Source: Limnoglobus roseus (GTDB lineage: Bacteria > Planctomycetota > Planctomycetia > Gemmatales > Gemmataceae). Taken from it: DNA of 64,000 bases. The notes beneath the pieces are model-generated. The model had not been told where the DNA came from. It ran no database searches and saw only the letters and a program-made list of their open reading frames with translations. Of this stretch, positions 50,506-59,503 are shown in pieces. The stretch covers positions 806,001 to 870,000 of the forward strand of contig NZ_CP042425.1 of assembly GCF_008254045.1 (NCBI RefSeq), in the 5' to 3' direction. Both the position numbers and the translations under genes were made by a program. The number at the start of each line of letters is the position of its first letter. Position 1 is the first letter of the stretch.

Positions 50506-52321
50506 ATTGGAAGCCCTTTACGAGAACAAAGAGCAGAACCTCCGCAACGGCTGGCGGAACGCCCTCCCGACGAACCAACCGATCAAACTCGGCCGCGCCT
50601 ACGGGCAGGCCGACTGGTGGATGAACGACAACCTCATCTCGTCGTTCCACGCGACCATCCAGTGGGATGGCGAGAAGCTGACCGTGACCGAGCGGACGCC
50701 GCCGCCGACGAACCGCATCTACTACCAGTCCCGCCCGCAGCCGAACTTCACGATCGCGCCGGGCGACTCGTTCGTCATCGGCAACACGGTGTTCATGCTC
50801 CACGCCGGGTCGGCGTCGATGGTCGCCAGCGGCGGCGGCGACCGCGGGGACGTGACCATCCCCGCCGAGGCGAGCTTCACGCGGGCGCAACTGCGGCAGG
50901 TGCCGTTCGACACGTCGGCCACCTTCCTCCGGGCGTTGGAACAAATCCCCGACGTATTGCGGTTGGCGAACGACGAGGACATGCTGTTCCGCAACATGGT
51001 CAAGGTCGGCCTCGACGCCCTGCCGCACGCCGACGCGCTGGCCGTGGTGCAGATTCCGAACGAGGCCACCGACAACGACAAGCGGGTGCTGGTCCGCAAC
51101 CACCTGCAACGATTGTCCGGCAAAGCGGACATCTTCATGCCGTCGCGGCGGCTGGCGTTCCGGGCCATCCGGCAGGACAAGAAGAGCGTCGCCCACGTCT
51201 GGATCGGCGAGAAGAGCGAGGACATGACGATGCGCATGGACTCGAAACTGCCCGGCGTGCCGTGGGCGATCTGCACGCCGTTCAAGGACGACTCCGGCTG
51301 GGGGCTGTACGCCGACGGCCGGCTGCCGAAGGAACCGGCCGTGATCGGCGGCCAGGTGCGGGACAAGGAACTGCTCGACTACCAGAAGGTGATCGAACTG
51401 ATCGCCGGCCTGATCGAGTCGACGCGGAAGGCCCACCACCTCGACCGGCAGTTGACGATGTACCGCCGGTTCATCCCGCGGCGGCTCTGGAGCGACGCTT
51501 CGGCCGACCAACTCGACGACCTACTCGTGCCGCGGCTCACGAAGGCGACGGTCATGTTCTGCGACCTCCGCGGGTCGTGCAAGTTCGCTGAAGAAGGCGA
51601 GGCCGACCTTGTGGATGCGTGGGCCGACCTGTCGCGGGCGATCGACGACATGACGACCGCCATCTCGGCCGAGGACGGCATCGTCGCCGGGTTCCAGGGG
51701 GACGCGGTGATGGCGTTCTGGGGTTGGCCGGACAACGACGACGACCAGATCGAGCGGGCCGTGAAGGCCGCCATGGGCATCCGCCGCCGGTTCGACAAAC
51801 TCGGGTGGTGGAAGAACCTCAGTTGCGGCATCGGCATCGCCCACGGGCAAGTCATGGCCGGCCGCATGGGCGCGTCCGAGTTGGCGAAGGTGGACGTGTT
51901 CGGACCGACCGTCAACCTCGCGTCGAGGCTGGAGTCGATGACCAAGCGGTTCGGCGTCCGCATCCTCGTGGACGAGGCGGTCGGCAAGTACCTGACGGAG
52001 AAGCGGTGGAGTCAGGCCCGCGTCCGCCGCCTCGGCCGGTTCACGCCGGCCGGCATGACGAAGGGCCTGATGGTGAGCGAAGTCCTGCCGCCGGAACACG
52101 AGCCGGTGCAAGGCAACCTCAAGGAGTCGATCCGCCGGAGTTGGGACGAGGTGGTGACCATGTTCCTCGCCGGCGAGTGGGGCGAGGCCCGCCGCCGGTT
52201 CGAGCAGTTCTTCAGCAACGACCCGACGGCAAAGATGCTGCTCGAACACATGGCGAATTCGAACAACGTACCGCCGAAGGGCTGGGCCGAGAAGCCGGAG
52301 ATCGTCCTCGACACGAAGTGA
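50498..52321 (+). CDS. FHA-GAF-class III nucleotide cyclase
   Basis: A 607-aa cytoplasmic protein. Residues about 25-103 form an FHA phosphothreonine-binding domain (KLGRAYGQADWWMNDNLISS; Gly32-Arg33, Ser49, His51, Asn72). Residues about 146-280 look like a GAF domain. Residues 345-490 are a class III cyclase: metal Asp356 (FCDLRGS) and Asp402 (GDAVMAFWG), Asn473 and Arg477 (VNLASRLES). The usual substrate-selecting Lys before GD is Gly398, and the partner position is Asp466. It probably makes cAMP or a related cyclic nucleotide under control of the kinase encoded just upstream through FHA binding. Confidence 0.88.
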   Translation: MAELEALYENKEQNLRNGWRNALPTNQPIKLGRAYGQADWWMNDNLISSFHATIQWDGEKLTVTERTPPPTNRIYYQSRPQPNFTIAPGDSFVIGNTVFMLHAGSASMVASGGGDRGDVTIPAEASFTRAQLRQVPFDTSATFLRALEQIPDVLRLANDEDMLFRNMVKVGLDALPHADALAVVQIPNEATDNDKRVLVRNHLQRLSGKADIFMPSRRLAFRAIRQDKKSVAHVWIGEKSEDMTMRMDSKLPGVPWAICTPFKDDSGWGLYADGRLPKEPAVIGGQVRDKELLDYQKVIELIAGLIESTRKAHHLDRQLTMYRRFIPRRLWSDASADQLDDLLVPRLTKATVMFCDLRGSCKFAEEGEADLVDAWADLSRAIDDMTTAISAEDGIVAGFQGDAVMAFWGWPDNDDDQIERAVKAAMGIRRRFDKLGWWKNLSCGIGIAHGQVMAGRMGASELAKVDVFGPTVNLASRLESMTKRFGVRILVDEAVGKYLTEKRWSQARVRRLGRFTPAGMTKGLMVSEVLPPEHEPVQGNLKESIRRSWDEVVTMFLAGEWGEARRRFEQFFSNDPTAKMLLEHMANSNNVPPKGWAEKPEIVLDTK

Positions 52322-52323
52322 CG

Positions 52324-53049
52324 CTACCGGATCCGCAGCCCGCGGCAGGTCTCCTCGTAAGTCGCTTCGAGGTCGAGCGTGACGGGGAGTTGATACGGCA
52401 GCCACAAGGGCAACTTCGGCAGCGGACGACCGACCGTTAGCGGGCGGTTCCAAGCTTCAAACACCCACCGGCCGCGCCGCATCCGCCCGCGGCAAGTAAC
52501 GGCGTAAATCGGGACCGGCGGCTGCCCGACCGAGACGTCGGTACGGTCGAGAAAGGTCAGTAGGTCGGCGTACAGGTTGAAGTCGCGACTCGTGACCACG
52601 TCCACGATCGTCACGCACACGTCCTGTTGCAACAAGGACGCGCACTTGGCCACGAACGCCCGCCGACTTTCCGGCCGGTCCTTGTTCGACGGGCTGACGA
52701 GTTCGATGGCGGCCACCAGTCGCCGCTCACGGCTCACGTCGAACACGCGGACTTCGTACTCGTCCACATCCGGCCGTTCCGTTTCCACACAAACCGTCGG
52801 CTCAACCGCCGCCCATGCCGCGGTTCCGTCTTCGGAAGGCCGGTGACTGGGCGAACCGACATCCTCCGACTCCAACGCGCCCACGTCGATCTCGATTCCG
52901 CCTCCGAGGTGAACTTGCGGTCCAGCCACATACTCCGGCGGCAACTCGCGGTTCAGCGACTTGGCAATTTCCATCGGCCAGCCGCCGTGCAGCACGTCCC
53001 ACGAGTGGCGGTCGTTCAGTGGCGAATGAAAGTGATCGCGCAGTGGCAT
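52324..53049 (-). CDS. DUF4058 protein, second copy
   Basis: A 241-aa member of a second DUF4058 subgroup: MPLRDHFHSPLNDRHSWDVL, LHGGWPMEIAKSLNRELPPEY, VHLGGGIEIDVGALE, IELVSPSNKDRPESRRAFVAK and IVDVVTSRDFNLYADL. It is shorter than and different from the copy at 29770-30570. The conserved Glu-Lys spacing in the IELVSPSNK block, then VTIVDVV, is shared. It is convergent to the cyclase gene (2 bases apart) and divergent from the DUF1080 gene. Confidence 0.88.
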   Translation of the reverse strand: MPLRDHFHSPLNDRHSWDVLHGGWPMEIAKSLNRELPPEYVAGPQVHLGGGIEIDVGALESEDVGSPSHRPSEDGTAAWAAVEPTVCVETERPDVDEYEVRVFDVSRERRLVAAIELVSPSNKDRPESRRAFVAKCASLLQQDVCVTIVDVVTSRDFNLYADLLTFLDRTDVSVGQPPVPIYAVTCRGRMRRGRWVFEAWNRPLTVGRPLPKLPLWLPYQLPVTLDLEATYEETCRGLRIR

Positions 53050-53179
53050 CGTAGTTCTCCGTTGACGTTCAGATTCTACCACGCCGCCGATGGCGTCCAA
53101 CACGGCACTTGCACGCCGGCGGAAATCTGTCATCATCGGCGGTACGCCGTCCGCCCGCTCCCGCCTTCGGACCCCTCTC

Positions 53180-53950
53180 ATGCTTCGTCGATCCGCACTT
53201 GTGCCCGCCGTCGGGCTGCTCGCGCTGGGCATCGTGTTCGCCCAAGAGAAACCCAAGTACAAGCCGCACGACATGGCCCGGCCGCGGCCGCCGGTCGTCG
53301 AACCGGGTACCGCGAGTACGCCGGAAAAGGCCGGGAAGCCGCCGGCCGACGCGGTCGTGCTGTTCGACGGCACCGACCTGACTCAGTGGAAGGCGTCGGG
53401 CAAGAAGGAGGACGATACCCCGAAGTGGAAGGTCGAGAACGGCTACTTCGAGGTCGTGCCCCGCACCGGCGGCATGGAGACGCGGCGGAAGGATTTCGCC
53501 GACGCGCAGTTCCACTTCGAGTGGGCGACGCCGGCCGAGGTGAAAGGCAAGGGCCAGGGCCGTGGTAACAGTGGCATTAACCTCGGCGGGTTCGGCGAAA
53601 TCCAGGTGCTCGACTCGTTCGAGAACGACACCTACCCCGACGGGCAGGCGGGCGGACTGTACGGCAAGTTCCCGCCGCTGGTGAACGCCTCGCGGAAGCC
53701 GGGCGAGTGGCAGAGTTACGACATCGTCACGCAGTTGGCGAAGGTGGACGCCGACGGCAAGGTCGTGCGACCGGCCCGCATCACGGTGTTGCACAACGGC
53801 GTACTGATTCACCACGCGGCCGAGTTCGGCGGCAAGTTCGGGCCGTTCGGTGTCAACCTGCAAGACCACGGCAACCCGGTCCGCTACCGCAACGTCTGGG
53901 TGCGGAAGGTTCGGGATTACGACGAGCCGGCCGACGGGAAGAAGGAATAA
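53180..53950 (+). CDS. DUF1080 (3-keto-disaccharide hydrolase-like) protein
   Basis: A 256-aa exported protein with a signal peptide (residues about 1-20, VFAQ). It has the DUF1080 layout: AVVLFDGTDLTQWKASG, WKVENGYFEVVP, FADAQFHFEWATP, GNSGINLGG, EIQVLDSFENDTY, GGKFGPFGVNLQDHGNPVRYRNVWVR. The family is a laminin-G/LamG-like beta sandwich active on 3-keto-glycosides in some members and is greatly expanded in planctomycetes. ATG 53180 opens the signal peptide. Confidence 0.93.
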   Translation: MLRRSALVPAVGLLALGIVFAQEKPKYKPHDMARPRPPVVEPGTASTPEKAGKPPADAVVLFDGTDLTQWKASGKKEDDTPKWKVENGYFEVVPRTGGMETRRKDFADAQFHFEWATPAEVKGKGQGRGNSGINLGGFGEIQVLDSFENDTYPDGQAGGLYGKFPPLVNASRKPGEWQSYDIVTQLAKVDADGKVVRPARITVLHNGVLIHHAAEFGGKFGPFGVNLQDHGNPVRYRNVWVRKVRDYDEPADGKKE

Positions 53951-53953
53951 CAC

Positions 53954-53989
53954 GCGAAAGCCCAGGGACGGCCGTCCCTGGGCTTTCGC
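53954..53989. terminator. 36-bp perfect palindrome between convergent genes
   Basis: Perfect palindrome 53954-53989 (GCGAAAGCCCAGGGACGG and complement), 3 bases after the DUF1080 stop and 2 bases before the end of the opposite gene at 53992. It shares its core with the palindrome at 25024-25083, differing by one compensated base pair (G/C swapped). Confidence 0.85.
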
Positions 53990-53991
53990 CG

Positions 53992-55623
53992 TCACTTTCC
54001 GTCGCCGGCCTGCCGGTAGACCAGCACTTTCGCCTTCTGCGGTGCGTCCGCCCGGGGCACGTCCTCCGGCCACCAGTACTTCAACTCGGCGACGTTCTTC
54101 GTGTCGGCCACCACGGCCACCGCACTCTCGTACCGCGGCAGCAGCGAGTGCGGCGACTTGCCCGGTTCCATCACCACCCACCGCGCCTGCGGCGGCTTCG
54201 GGTCTTCGGGCACCCCCAGCAGCGTTCGCCCGGCGTACCACTGTGCCCACTCGAACGGGTCGATTAACGCATCCTGCGGCCCGACGTGTTCCGCGAGGTA
54301 GTGGCCCGCGTGCGGGTGGCCGAGGCGTGTCTCGTGCGGCGGCTTGAGCGCGGCCGGCAGTGCCCCGGCCACGAGCGCGAGGAGTAGCCCGCGGGCCGCG
54401 AACTTGGTCCAAGTTCCGAGCGACTGACAGACGGGTTCCAGGGACGCCGCCGCGAGGAGGCTGAGGACGAGGACGAGAACGACGGTGTGCCGTTCGGAGA
54501 CGTACCCCACCTTCAGCGAGAGGACGGCCAACACGCTGAGGTTAATCACGCCGAGGACCATGAGCATGGCCAACCCCGGATCGGCGGCGATGCGGCGGCG
54601 GTGCAGGCCGATGCCGACGAGGCCGAGCACGAAGACCGCGTAGTGGGCCGCCTTCGAGGTTTCCTTTGCGATGGCCGTGCCGGCCCAGACGATGCGATTC
54701 CCCTGTTGCGAGAAGTCGGCGAACAGGGCCGGTGATCGGACGAGAGCGCCGTGCCCTTCGGCGGCTTTCTGCCAGAGCGGTGTCGGTGCGCCCTTCATCT
54801 GGTCGAGGATGGTATTGAAGGCGTTCTTGTTCGAGAAGCCATTGATGATGATCATGTAAGGGGCGGCGGCGAGGCCGAAACCGATGGCCAATGCGGCCAG
54901 ACGGCCGAGCGCCTCGCCCCGGCCCCAGACGCGGAAGATGCCGACGCCAGCGATGGTCGTGCCCACCGCGAGCAGGAACATCACGCCTTCCGGCCGCACG
55001 ACGTAGGTCAAACCGGTGGCGAGACCGCAGAGGAGGAACATGCCGACGCTCCGCCGGCGAAGTCCCCGCAGGCCGAGCAGCAGGGCCGTGGAGGCGAACA
55101 ACAGGTATAGCGATTCCGTAAGGGCGTCGCTGGTCAGATGGGCGATGGACGGGAGCGTCTGGAAAAGCAGTGCCCCGGCGAAGCCGATGAACTTGCTGTT
55201 GAAGAGCATCCGCCCGAGCCAGTACGTCGGGAACACCAGGAACGCGGCCGCGATCAGGCTGACAATTTGCGCGCTCTTCAGAATCTGCGCGGGCAGGTCG
55301 GCGTCCCAGACGTGGCGAACGACCTCCCACGTTCCGAGGACCGCAAGGGGGTAGCCCGGCGGTTGTTGGGCCGACTTGAGCACTTCCTGCACGCTCATCC
55401 GGGTGTCGCCGTTGCGGGCCGGGATGATGCGGGCGTGGTGCAATTTCAGGGCGTCACGGGCGAACCCGATGCCGTCGCGGGCGGTCACTTGAATTCGCGA
55501 AACGAGCCAGCCGTGGAGGCCGAGCGACACCGCGAGCAAGAGCAGCAGGTAGCCGGCGTCGATCGGCGAGACGACCCGCCGGGGGGCCACGACTTCCAGT
55601 TTCGCACCGACGCGAGCGTTCAT
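53992..55623 (-). CDS. PMT/ArnT-type glycosyltransferase membrane protein
   Basis: A 543-aa integral membrane protein with about 12 helices. The first loop has the acidic pattern ARDGIGFARDALK expected for metal and acceptor contacts, followed by QQPPGYPLAVLGTWEVV and LTSDALTESLYLLFA. This fits the GT-C fold (dolichyl-phosphate mannosyltransferase, ArnT or GT39-like family), which uses polyprenyl-phosphate sugars. A soluble C-terminal domain of about 110 residues follows. The acceptor is unknown. Confidence 0.78.
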   Translation of the reverse strand: MNARVGAKLEVVAPRRVVSPIDAGYLLLLLAVSLGLHGWLVSRIQVTARDGIGFARDALKLHHARIIPARNGDTRMSVQEVLKSAQQPPGYPLAVLGTWEVVRHVWDADLPAQILKSAQIVSLIAAAFLVFPTYWLGRMLFNSKFIGFAGALLFQTLPSIAHLTSDALTESLYLLFASTALLLGLRGLRRRSVGMFLLCGLATGLTYVVRPEGVMFLLAVGTTIAGVGIFRVWGRGEALGRLAALAIGFGLAAAPYMIIINGFSNKNAFNTILDQMKGAPTPLWQKAAEGHGALVRSPALFADFSQQGNRIVWAGTAIAKETSKAAHYAVFVLGLVGIGLHRRRIAADPGLAMLMVLGVINLSVLAVLSLKVGYVSERHTVVLVLVLSLLAAASLEPVCQSLGTWTKFAARGLLLALVAGALPAALKPPHETRLGHPHAGHYLAEHVGPQDALIDPFEWAQWYAGRTLLGVPEDPKPPQARWVVMEPGKSPHSLLPRYESAVAVVADTKNVAELKYWWPEDVPRADAPQKAKVLVYRQAGDGK

Positions 55624-55709
55624 ACCGTCTCCTCACTACGCACAGTGGGCGGGATCGTAGGGTAGAATCGAGGAGGCCGTCAAGCCGGGGTGCCGAGGGG
55701 GAGTTTGAG

Positions 55710-56129
55710 ATGTTCGAAATTACGCCGACGATCCAGATTCCCCACGAGGAGTTCGAGTGGAGCTACGCCCGCTCCGGCGGCCCCGGCGGGCAGAACGTCA
55801 ACAAGGTGTCGTCGAAAGCTGTCCTCCGCTGGCCGATGGCCGCGAGCGAGCACCTGACGCCGGTCGTGAAGGACCGCGTGCGCGAACTGTTTCCCAGTCG
55901 CGTGACGACGGAGGGCGAACTCGTCATCAGTTCCCAGGAGTACCGCGACCAAGAGCGGAACCGCGAGGCGTGTCTGGAGAAACTCGCCGACCTGATCCGG
56001 CAAGCGGCCAAGCGGCCCACCATCCGGCGGGCGACCAAGCCGTCGAAGGGGTCCAAGATGCGGCGGTTGGAGGAGAAAAAGCGGCAATCGTCGCGGAAGA
56101 CGAACCGCCGCGTGGGCGGCGACGATTAA
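55710..56129 (+). CDS. arfB: Peptidyl-tRNA hydrolase ArfB
   Basis: A 139-aa class I release-factor-like protein. GGQ catalytic motif at residues 26-28 (RSGGPGGQNVNKV) and a basic C-terminal tail (residues about 95-135, rich in Lys/Arg) that in ArfB/YaeJ enters the empty mRNA channel. It releases peptidyl-tRNA from ribosomes stalled at mRNA ends. Start ATG 55710; a strong terminator follows. Confidence 0.95.
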   Translation: MFEITPTIQIPHEEFEWSYARSGGPGGQNVNKVSSKAVLRWPMAASEHLTPVVKDRVRELFPSRVTTEGELVISSQEYRDQERNREACLEKLADLIRQAAKRPTIRRATKPSKGSKMRRLEEKKRQSSRKTNRRVGGDD

Positions 56130-56172
56130 AAAGCACGGGGGCGGGAACCGAAGTTCCCGCCCCCGTGCTTTT
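56129..56172 (+). terminator. Intrinsic terminator after arfB
   Basis: A perfect 20-bp stem (56129-56148 and 56153-56172) with a CGAA loop, A-rich before and T-rich after, so it can work for arfB and for the convergent PRC-barrel gene ending at 56188. Confidence 0.88.
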
Positions 56173-56187
56173 AGAGATGCCCGAAAG

Positions 56188-56613
56188 TTAGCGGCGAATC
56201 CGCTCGATGCGGCGGAGTTCCCGCGGGGTCACGCCGTAGTACTTATAGACTTCCGTCCGGTATGCCGGGGTGTAGAAGCTCGGGTACGTCTTCACCGTAT
56301 ACGTCGGAATCGCCTGGTACTGCTGGGGCGTAATCGTGAGGATCGCTTCACGCCGCGCGACGTCGAATTTCGCCGCTTCCCAGGGAACGGTCGTCAGTTT
56401 CCCGCCGTTATCGACGATCAGGTATTCCAGGTTACCGGCGTCGTCGAACACGATGTCGTCCACCGTTCCGACTGAAGTCGTGCCGATCATGATTTTCGTG
56501 CCGAGGACTTCCTTGGCCCGATAGGTTCCAACGGGATCGACAGCGCTCGCCGTGGCGGCCATCACCATCACGCAAGCCGTCGCCAAGCTCCGGCGCAGTA
56601 GGTTGTTCGTCAT
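56188..56613 (-). CDS. Secreted PRC-barrel domain protein
   Basis: A 141-aa protein with a signal peptide (residues 1-24, ASA-VD). Residues about 33-95 form a PRC-barrel-like domain (VLGTKIMIGTTSVGTVDDIV, DDAGNLEYLIVDNGGKLTTVPW), which binds ligands or membrane surfaces. The C-terminal part is Tyr-rich (YTVKTYPSFYTPAYRTEVYKYYG). Probably periplasmic. Function unknown. Confidence 0.82.
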   Translation of the reverse strand: MTNNLLRRSLATACVMVMAATASAVDPVGTYRAKEVLGTKIMIGTTSVGTVDDIVFDDAGNLEYLIVDNGGKLTTVPWEAAKFDVARREAILTITPQQYQAIPTYTVKTYPSFYTPAYRTEVYKYYGVTPRELRRIERIRR

Positions 56614-56921
56614 TGGAGAGTCTCCTTCAAGAGGACAGTATTCGCCGTTTCACAAACCATCTCCGAAATGGCTGCTCGGCTGCCCAACACCTCGCAACAT
56701 CGGTGCCCACTGTGCCACCAGCGAACGCCGACAGGGAATATCCCCTCAGATCGTGTCCGGAACCTGCCACATGGCAAAGGGATTCGGGTTAGGGCGGTCG
56801 GCCGGGCGAGCCTCTCTTGCCGTGAACGGCCCACCTTCAATAGAATGTCCGTTCGGCCTTCACCTTGGATTCGCTGGCTCTCGCGTGCTCGGCCGACACG
56901 CGGCAAGGTCCGGCGACGGAG

Positions 56922-58262
56922 ATGGACGTGACGGAAACTCTCATTGACCTACGCGCGCTGCTCGTCGAGCGCGAAGATTTCGAAGGGAGCATGGTCTCCC
57001 GCCTGCGGGAAGGCCTGGCCCAAGCCCCGGCCCAAATCAAGAACCTTCGCGAGATCAGCGAAGTCCTCGAAAAGCGGCTCGCCGTCTCGGCCGGCCCCGC
57101 CCAGAAGAAGATCCACCTGAAGATCGGCGTGGCCCAGTTCTACCTCGGCCACATGGATAAGGCCGTTGAGCACTTGAAGCAGTCGGAAGGCCCGCTCGCC
57201 GCGTTCTTCCTCGGCCGCGCGTACAACGCCCGCCAGGAGTTCGACGAAGCCCTCAAGGCCTTCGACAAGGCCGAGAAGAGCGGGTACGCCGCCCAGCAAG
57301 TTCAACTGCAACGGGCCGGCGTCGTCCGGCAGCAGGGGAACGCCACCGAAGCGCGGGCGATCCTGGCCAAAGTCAAGGACATGGCCACGCATAACGCCGA
57401 GTTCCACTACCAGGAAGGCGGCCTCGCCGAAGCCGAAGGCGACGTGGTCCGGGCGACCAAGAGCTACGAGCGGTCGGTCGACCTCGACCCGGCCCACACG
57501 GGCGCGCTGTTCCGCCTCGGCTTCCTCAACGACCTCGCGGGCAACGACCACGAGGCCATCGGCTACTACGAGCGGTGTCTGAAGCACCCGCCGGTGAACA
57601 AGGGCACGCTGTACAACCTCGGCGTGCTGTACGAGGACTCCGGCATCTACGACAAGGCCACCGACTGCTACAAGCGGTTGACGAAGGCCGACCCGCACGA
57701 CGAACGCGCCCGGCTGTTCCGCAAAGACGCGGAAGCGTCGCTGTCGCAGTTCTACAGCCCGGAGGACGAGAAGGTTTCCATGCAGTGGAAGCAGGTGATG
57801 GAAGTGCCCATCACCGACTTCGAACTGTCCGTCCGCAGCCGGAACTGCCTGAAGCGGATGAACATTCGTACGCTCGGCGACCTGACGCGGATCAGCGAAC
57901 CGCAACTGCTGGCGAGCAAGAACTTCGGCGAAACGTCGCTCGAAGAGATCAAGGTCATCATGACCCAGAAGGGCCTGCGGATCGGCCAGTCGCTCGACCA
58001 GGGCCAACAGCACGAGTTCAAGCTCCGCCCGCAGTCGAACCTGTCGCCGGAAGAACAGGCGATGATGGGCAAGCCGGTGAGCGAGCTGAACCTGTCGGTG
58101 CGTGCCCGCAAGTGCATGAACCGCCTCCAGATCACGACCATCGGCGAACTCTGCCAGCGGACCTCCGACGAACTGATGGAGGCCAAGAACTTCGGCGTCA
58201 CCTCGCTGACCGAAGTGAAGGAAAAGCTGACGGGCCTGGGTCTGAAGTTGCGCGGCGACTGA
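56922..58262 (+). CDS. TPR protein with two RNA polymerase alpha-CTD domains
   Basis: A 446-aa cytoplasmic protein. Residues about 55-265 are TPR helix pairs (KKIHLKIGVAQFYLGHMDKA, EALKAFDKAEKSGY, NKGTLYNLGVLYEDSGIYDK). Residues about 293-355 and 385-446 are two alpha-CTD domains (ELSVRSRNCLKRMNIRTLGD and LNLSVRARKCMNRLQITTIG), each keeping the Arg equivalent to E. coli alpha R265 (Arg305 and Arg394) and the helix-hairpin-helix end (NFGETSLEEIK, NFGVTSLTEVK). The DNA-contacting residues are present, so a DNA-binding or polymerase-associated regulator is likely. ATG 56922 was chosen with a GGAG immediately before it. Confidence 0.9.
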   Translation: MDVTETLIDLRALLVEREDFEGSMVSRLREGLAQAPAQIKNLREISEVLEKRLAVSAGPAQKKIHLKIGVAQFYLGHMDKAVEHLKQSEGPLAAFFLGRAYNARQEFDEALKAFDKAEKSGYAAQQVQLQRAGVVRQQGNATEARAILAKVKDMATHNAEFHYQEGGLAEAEGDVVRATKSYERSVDLDPAHTGALFRLGFLNDLAGNDHEAIGYYERCLKHPPVNKGTLYNLGVLYEDSGIYDKATDCYKRLTKADPHDERARLFRKDAEASLSQFYSPEDEKVSMQWKQVMEVPITDFELSVRSRNCLKRMNIRTLGDLTRISEPQLLASKNFGETSLEEIKVIMTQKGLRIGQSLDQGQQHEFKLRPQSNLSPEEQAMMGKPVSELNLSVRARKCMNRLQITTIGELCQRTSDELMEAKNFGVTSLTEVKEKLTGLGLKLRGD

Positions 58263-58273
58263 TTTTTTGAAAT

Positions 58274-58372
58274 GAACGGGTGAAGGGGTGACACGGTGAA
58301 GGGGTGAAAAGACATCCCCACTGTGTCGCCCCTTCGCCTTTTCCCGTGTCACCCTCACCGGGTCGCCCCTTC
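58274..58372. repeat. Imperfect hairpin repeat before tgt
   Basis: The gap between the TPR/alpha-CTD gene and tgt is filled by an imperfect inverted repeat built from GGTGAAGGGGTGA units on the left arm and their complements on the right. The unit is shared with the hairpin at 21611-21705. It is just upstream of the tgt start codon. Confidence 0.6.
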
Positions 58373-59491
58373 ATGACCTTCTCCTTCGAACTCCTCCACC
58401 GCGACGGCCCGGCTCGTGTCGGCCGCATGGCCACGCCGCACGGCGTCGTCGAGACGCCGGTGTTCATGCCCGTCGGCACGCAGGCCACGGTGAAGGGCCT
58501 GACGCCAGACATGGTCCGCGACGCCGGCGCGCAGATCATCCTCGGCAACACCTACCACCTCGCCCTACGGCCCGGCGGCGACCTCGTCGCGGAACTCGGC
58601 GGGTTGCACAAGTTCATGAAGTGGGACGGCCCGATCCTGACCGATAGCGGCGGGTTCCAGGTCTTCAGCCTTGCGAGCCAGGCCAAGATCACCGATGCCG
58701 GGGCGAAGTTCCGCAGTCACGTCGACGGCTCGCTGTTGGAACTGACGCCGGAGAAGGCCGTCGAGATTCAGCAGCAACTCGGCTCTGACATCGCGATGGT
58801 GTTGGACGAGTGCCCGCCGGGGGACGCGCCGCCGGAGGTTGTCCGGCGGGCCGTGACGCGGTCGATCCGTTGGGCCGAACGGTGCAAGGCCCATCACACC
58901 CGTAAGGATCAGGTGCAGTTCGCCATCGTGCAGGGCGGGACGAACCTCGACCTGCGGGCCGAGTGCGCGAAGGAACTGGTGGCGATGGATTTCCCCGGCT
59001 ACGCCCTCGGTGGCTTTAGCGTGGGCGAATCGCCGGCCGCAATGCACGCGGCCCTGCCCACGTGCGCGGCCTGTTTGCCGGAGGAGAAGCCGCGGTACCT
59101 GATGGGCGTCGGCCGGCCGGAAGACTTGCTCGCGGGGGTGGCATCGGGAATCGACATGTTCGACTGTGTGATGCCGACGCGAAACGGCCGGAACGCGACC
59201 GCCTTCACCTACGCCGGCATCGTGAAACTGCGGAACTCCCGCCACCAGCGCGACCCGGCCCCGCTGGAAGCCGACTGCCCGTGCTACTGCTGCCGCACGT
59301 TCAGCCGGGCGTACTTGCACCACCTCTTCCGCGTGGACGAAATGCTCGGGCCGATCCTGCTCAGCCTGCACAACATCGCGTTCTACCTGCGGCTGATGCG
59401 GGACTCAAGAAGGGCCATCGTTGAGGGGCGGTTCGCGGACTTTCACGCGGAATGTTTGGCGGGGTGGAAGCGGCCGGCGCCAGCCGCCTGA
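58373..59491 (+). CDS. tgt: Queuine tRNA-ribosyltransferase
   Basis: A 372-aa Tgt. It exchanges guanine 34 of tRNAs with GUN anticodons for a 7-deazaguanine precursor of queuosine. Signature residues: [12 protein letters not shown] (general-base Asp), [16 protein letters not shown], nucleophile region [18 protein letters not shown], and the zinc site [16 protein letters not shown]. The ATG at 58373 follows the repeat; the frame upstream is not conserved. Confidence 0.97.
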   Translation: MTFSFELLHRDGPARVGRMATPHGVVETPVFMPVGTQATVKGLTPDMVRDAGAQIILGNTYHLALRPGGDLVAELGGLHKFMKWDGPILTDSGGFQVFSLASQAKITDAGAKFRSHVDGSLLELTPEKAVEIQQQLGSDIAMVLDECPPGDAPPEVVRRAVTRSIRWAERCKAHHTRKDQVQFAIVQGGTNLDLRAECAKELVAMDFPGYALGGFSVGESPAAMHAALPTCAACLPEEKPRYLMGVGRPEDLLAGVASGIDMFDCVMPTRNGRNATAFTYAGIVKLRNSRHQRDPAPLEADCPCYCCRTFSRAYLHHLFRVDEMLGPILLSLHNIAFYLRLMRDSRRAIVEGRFADFHAECLAGWKRPAPAA

Positions 59492-59503
59492 TTCTGCCAA
59501 GGC

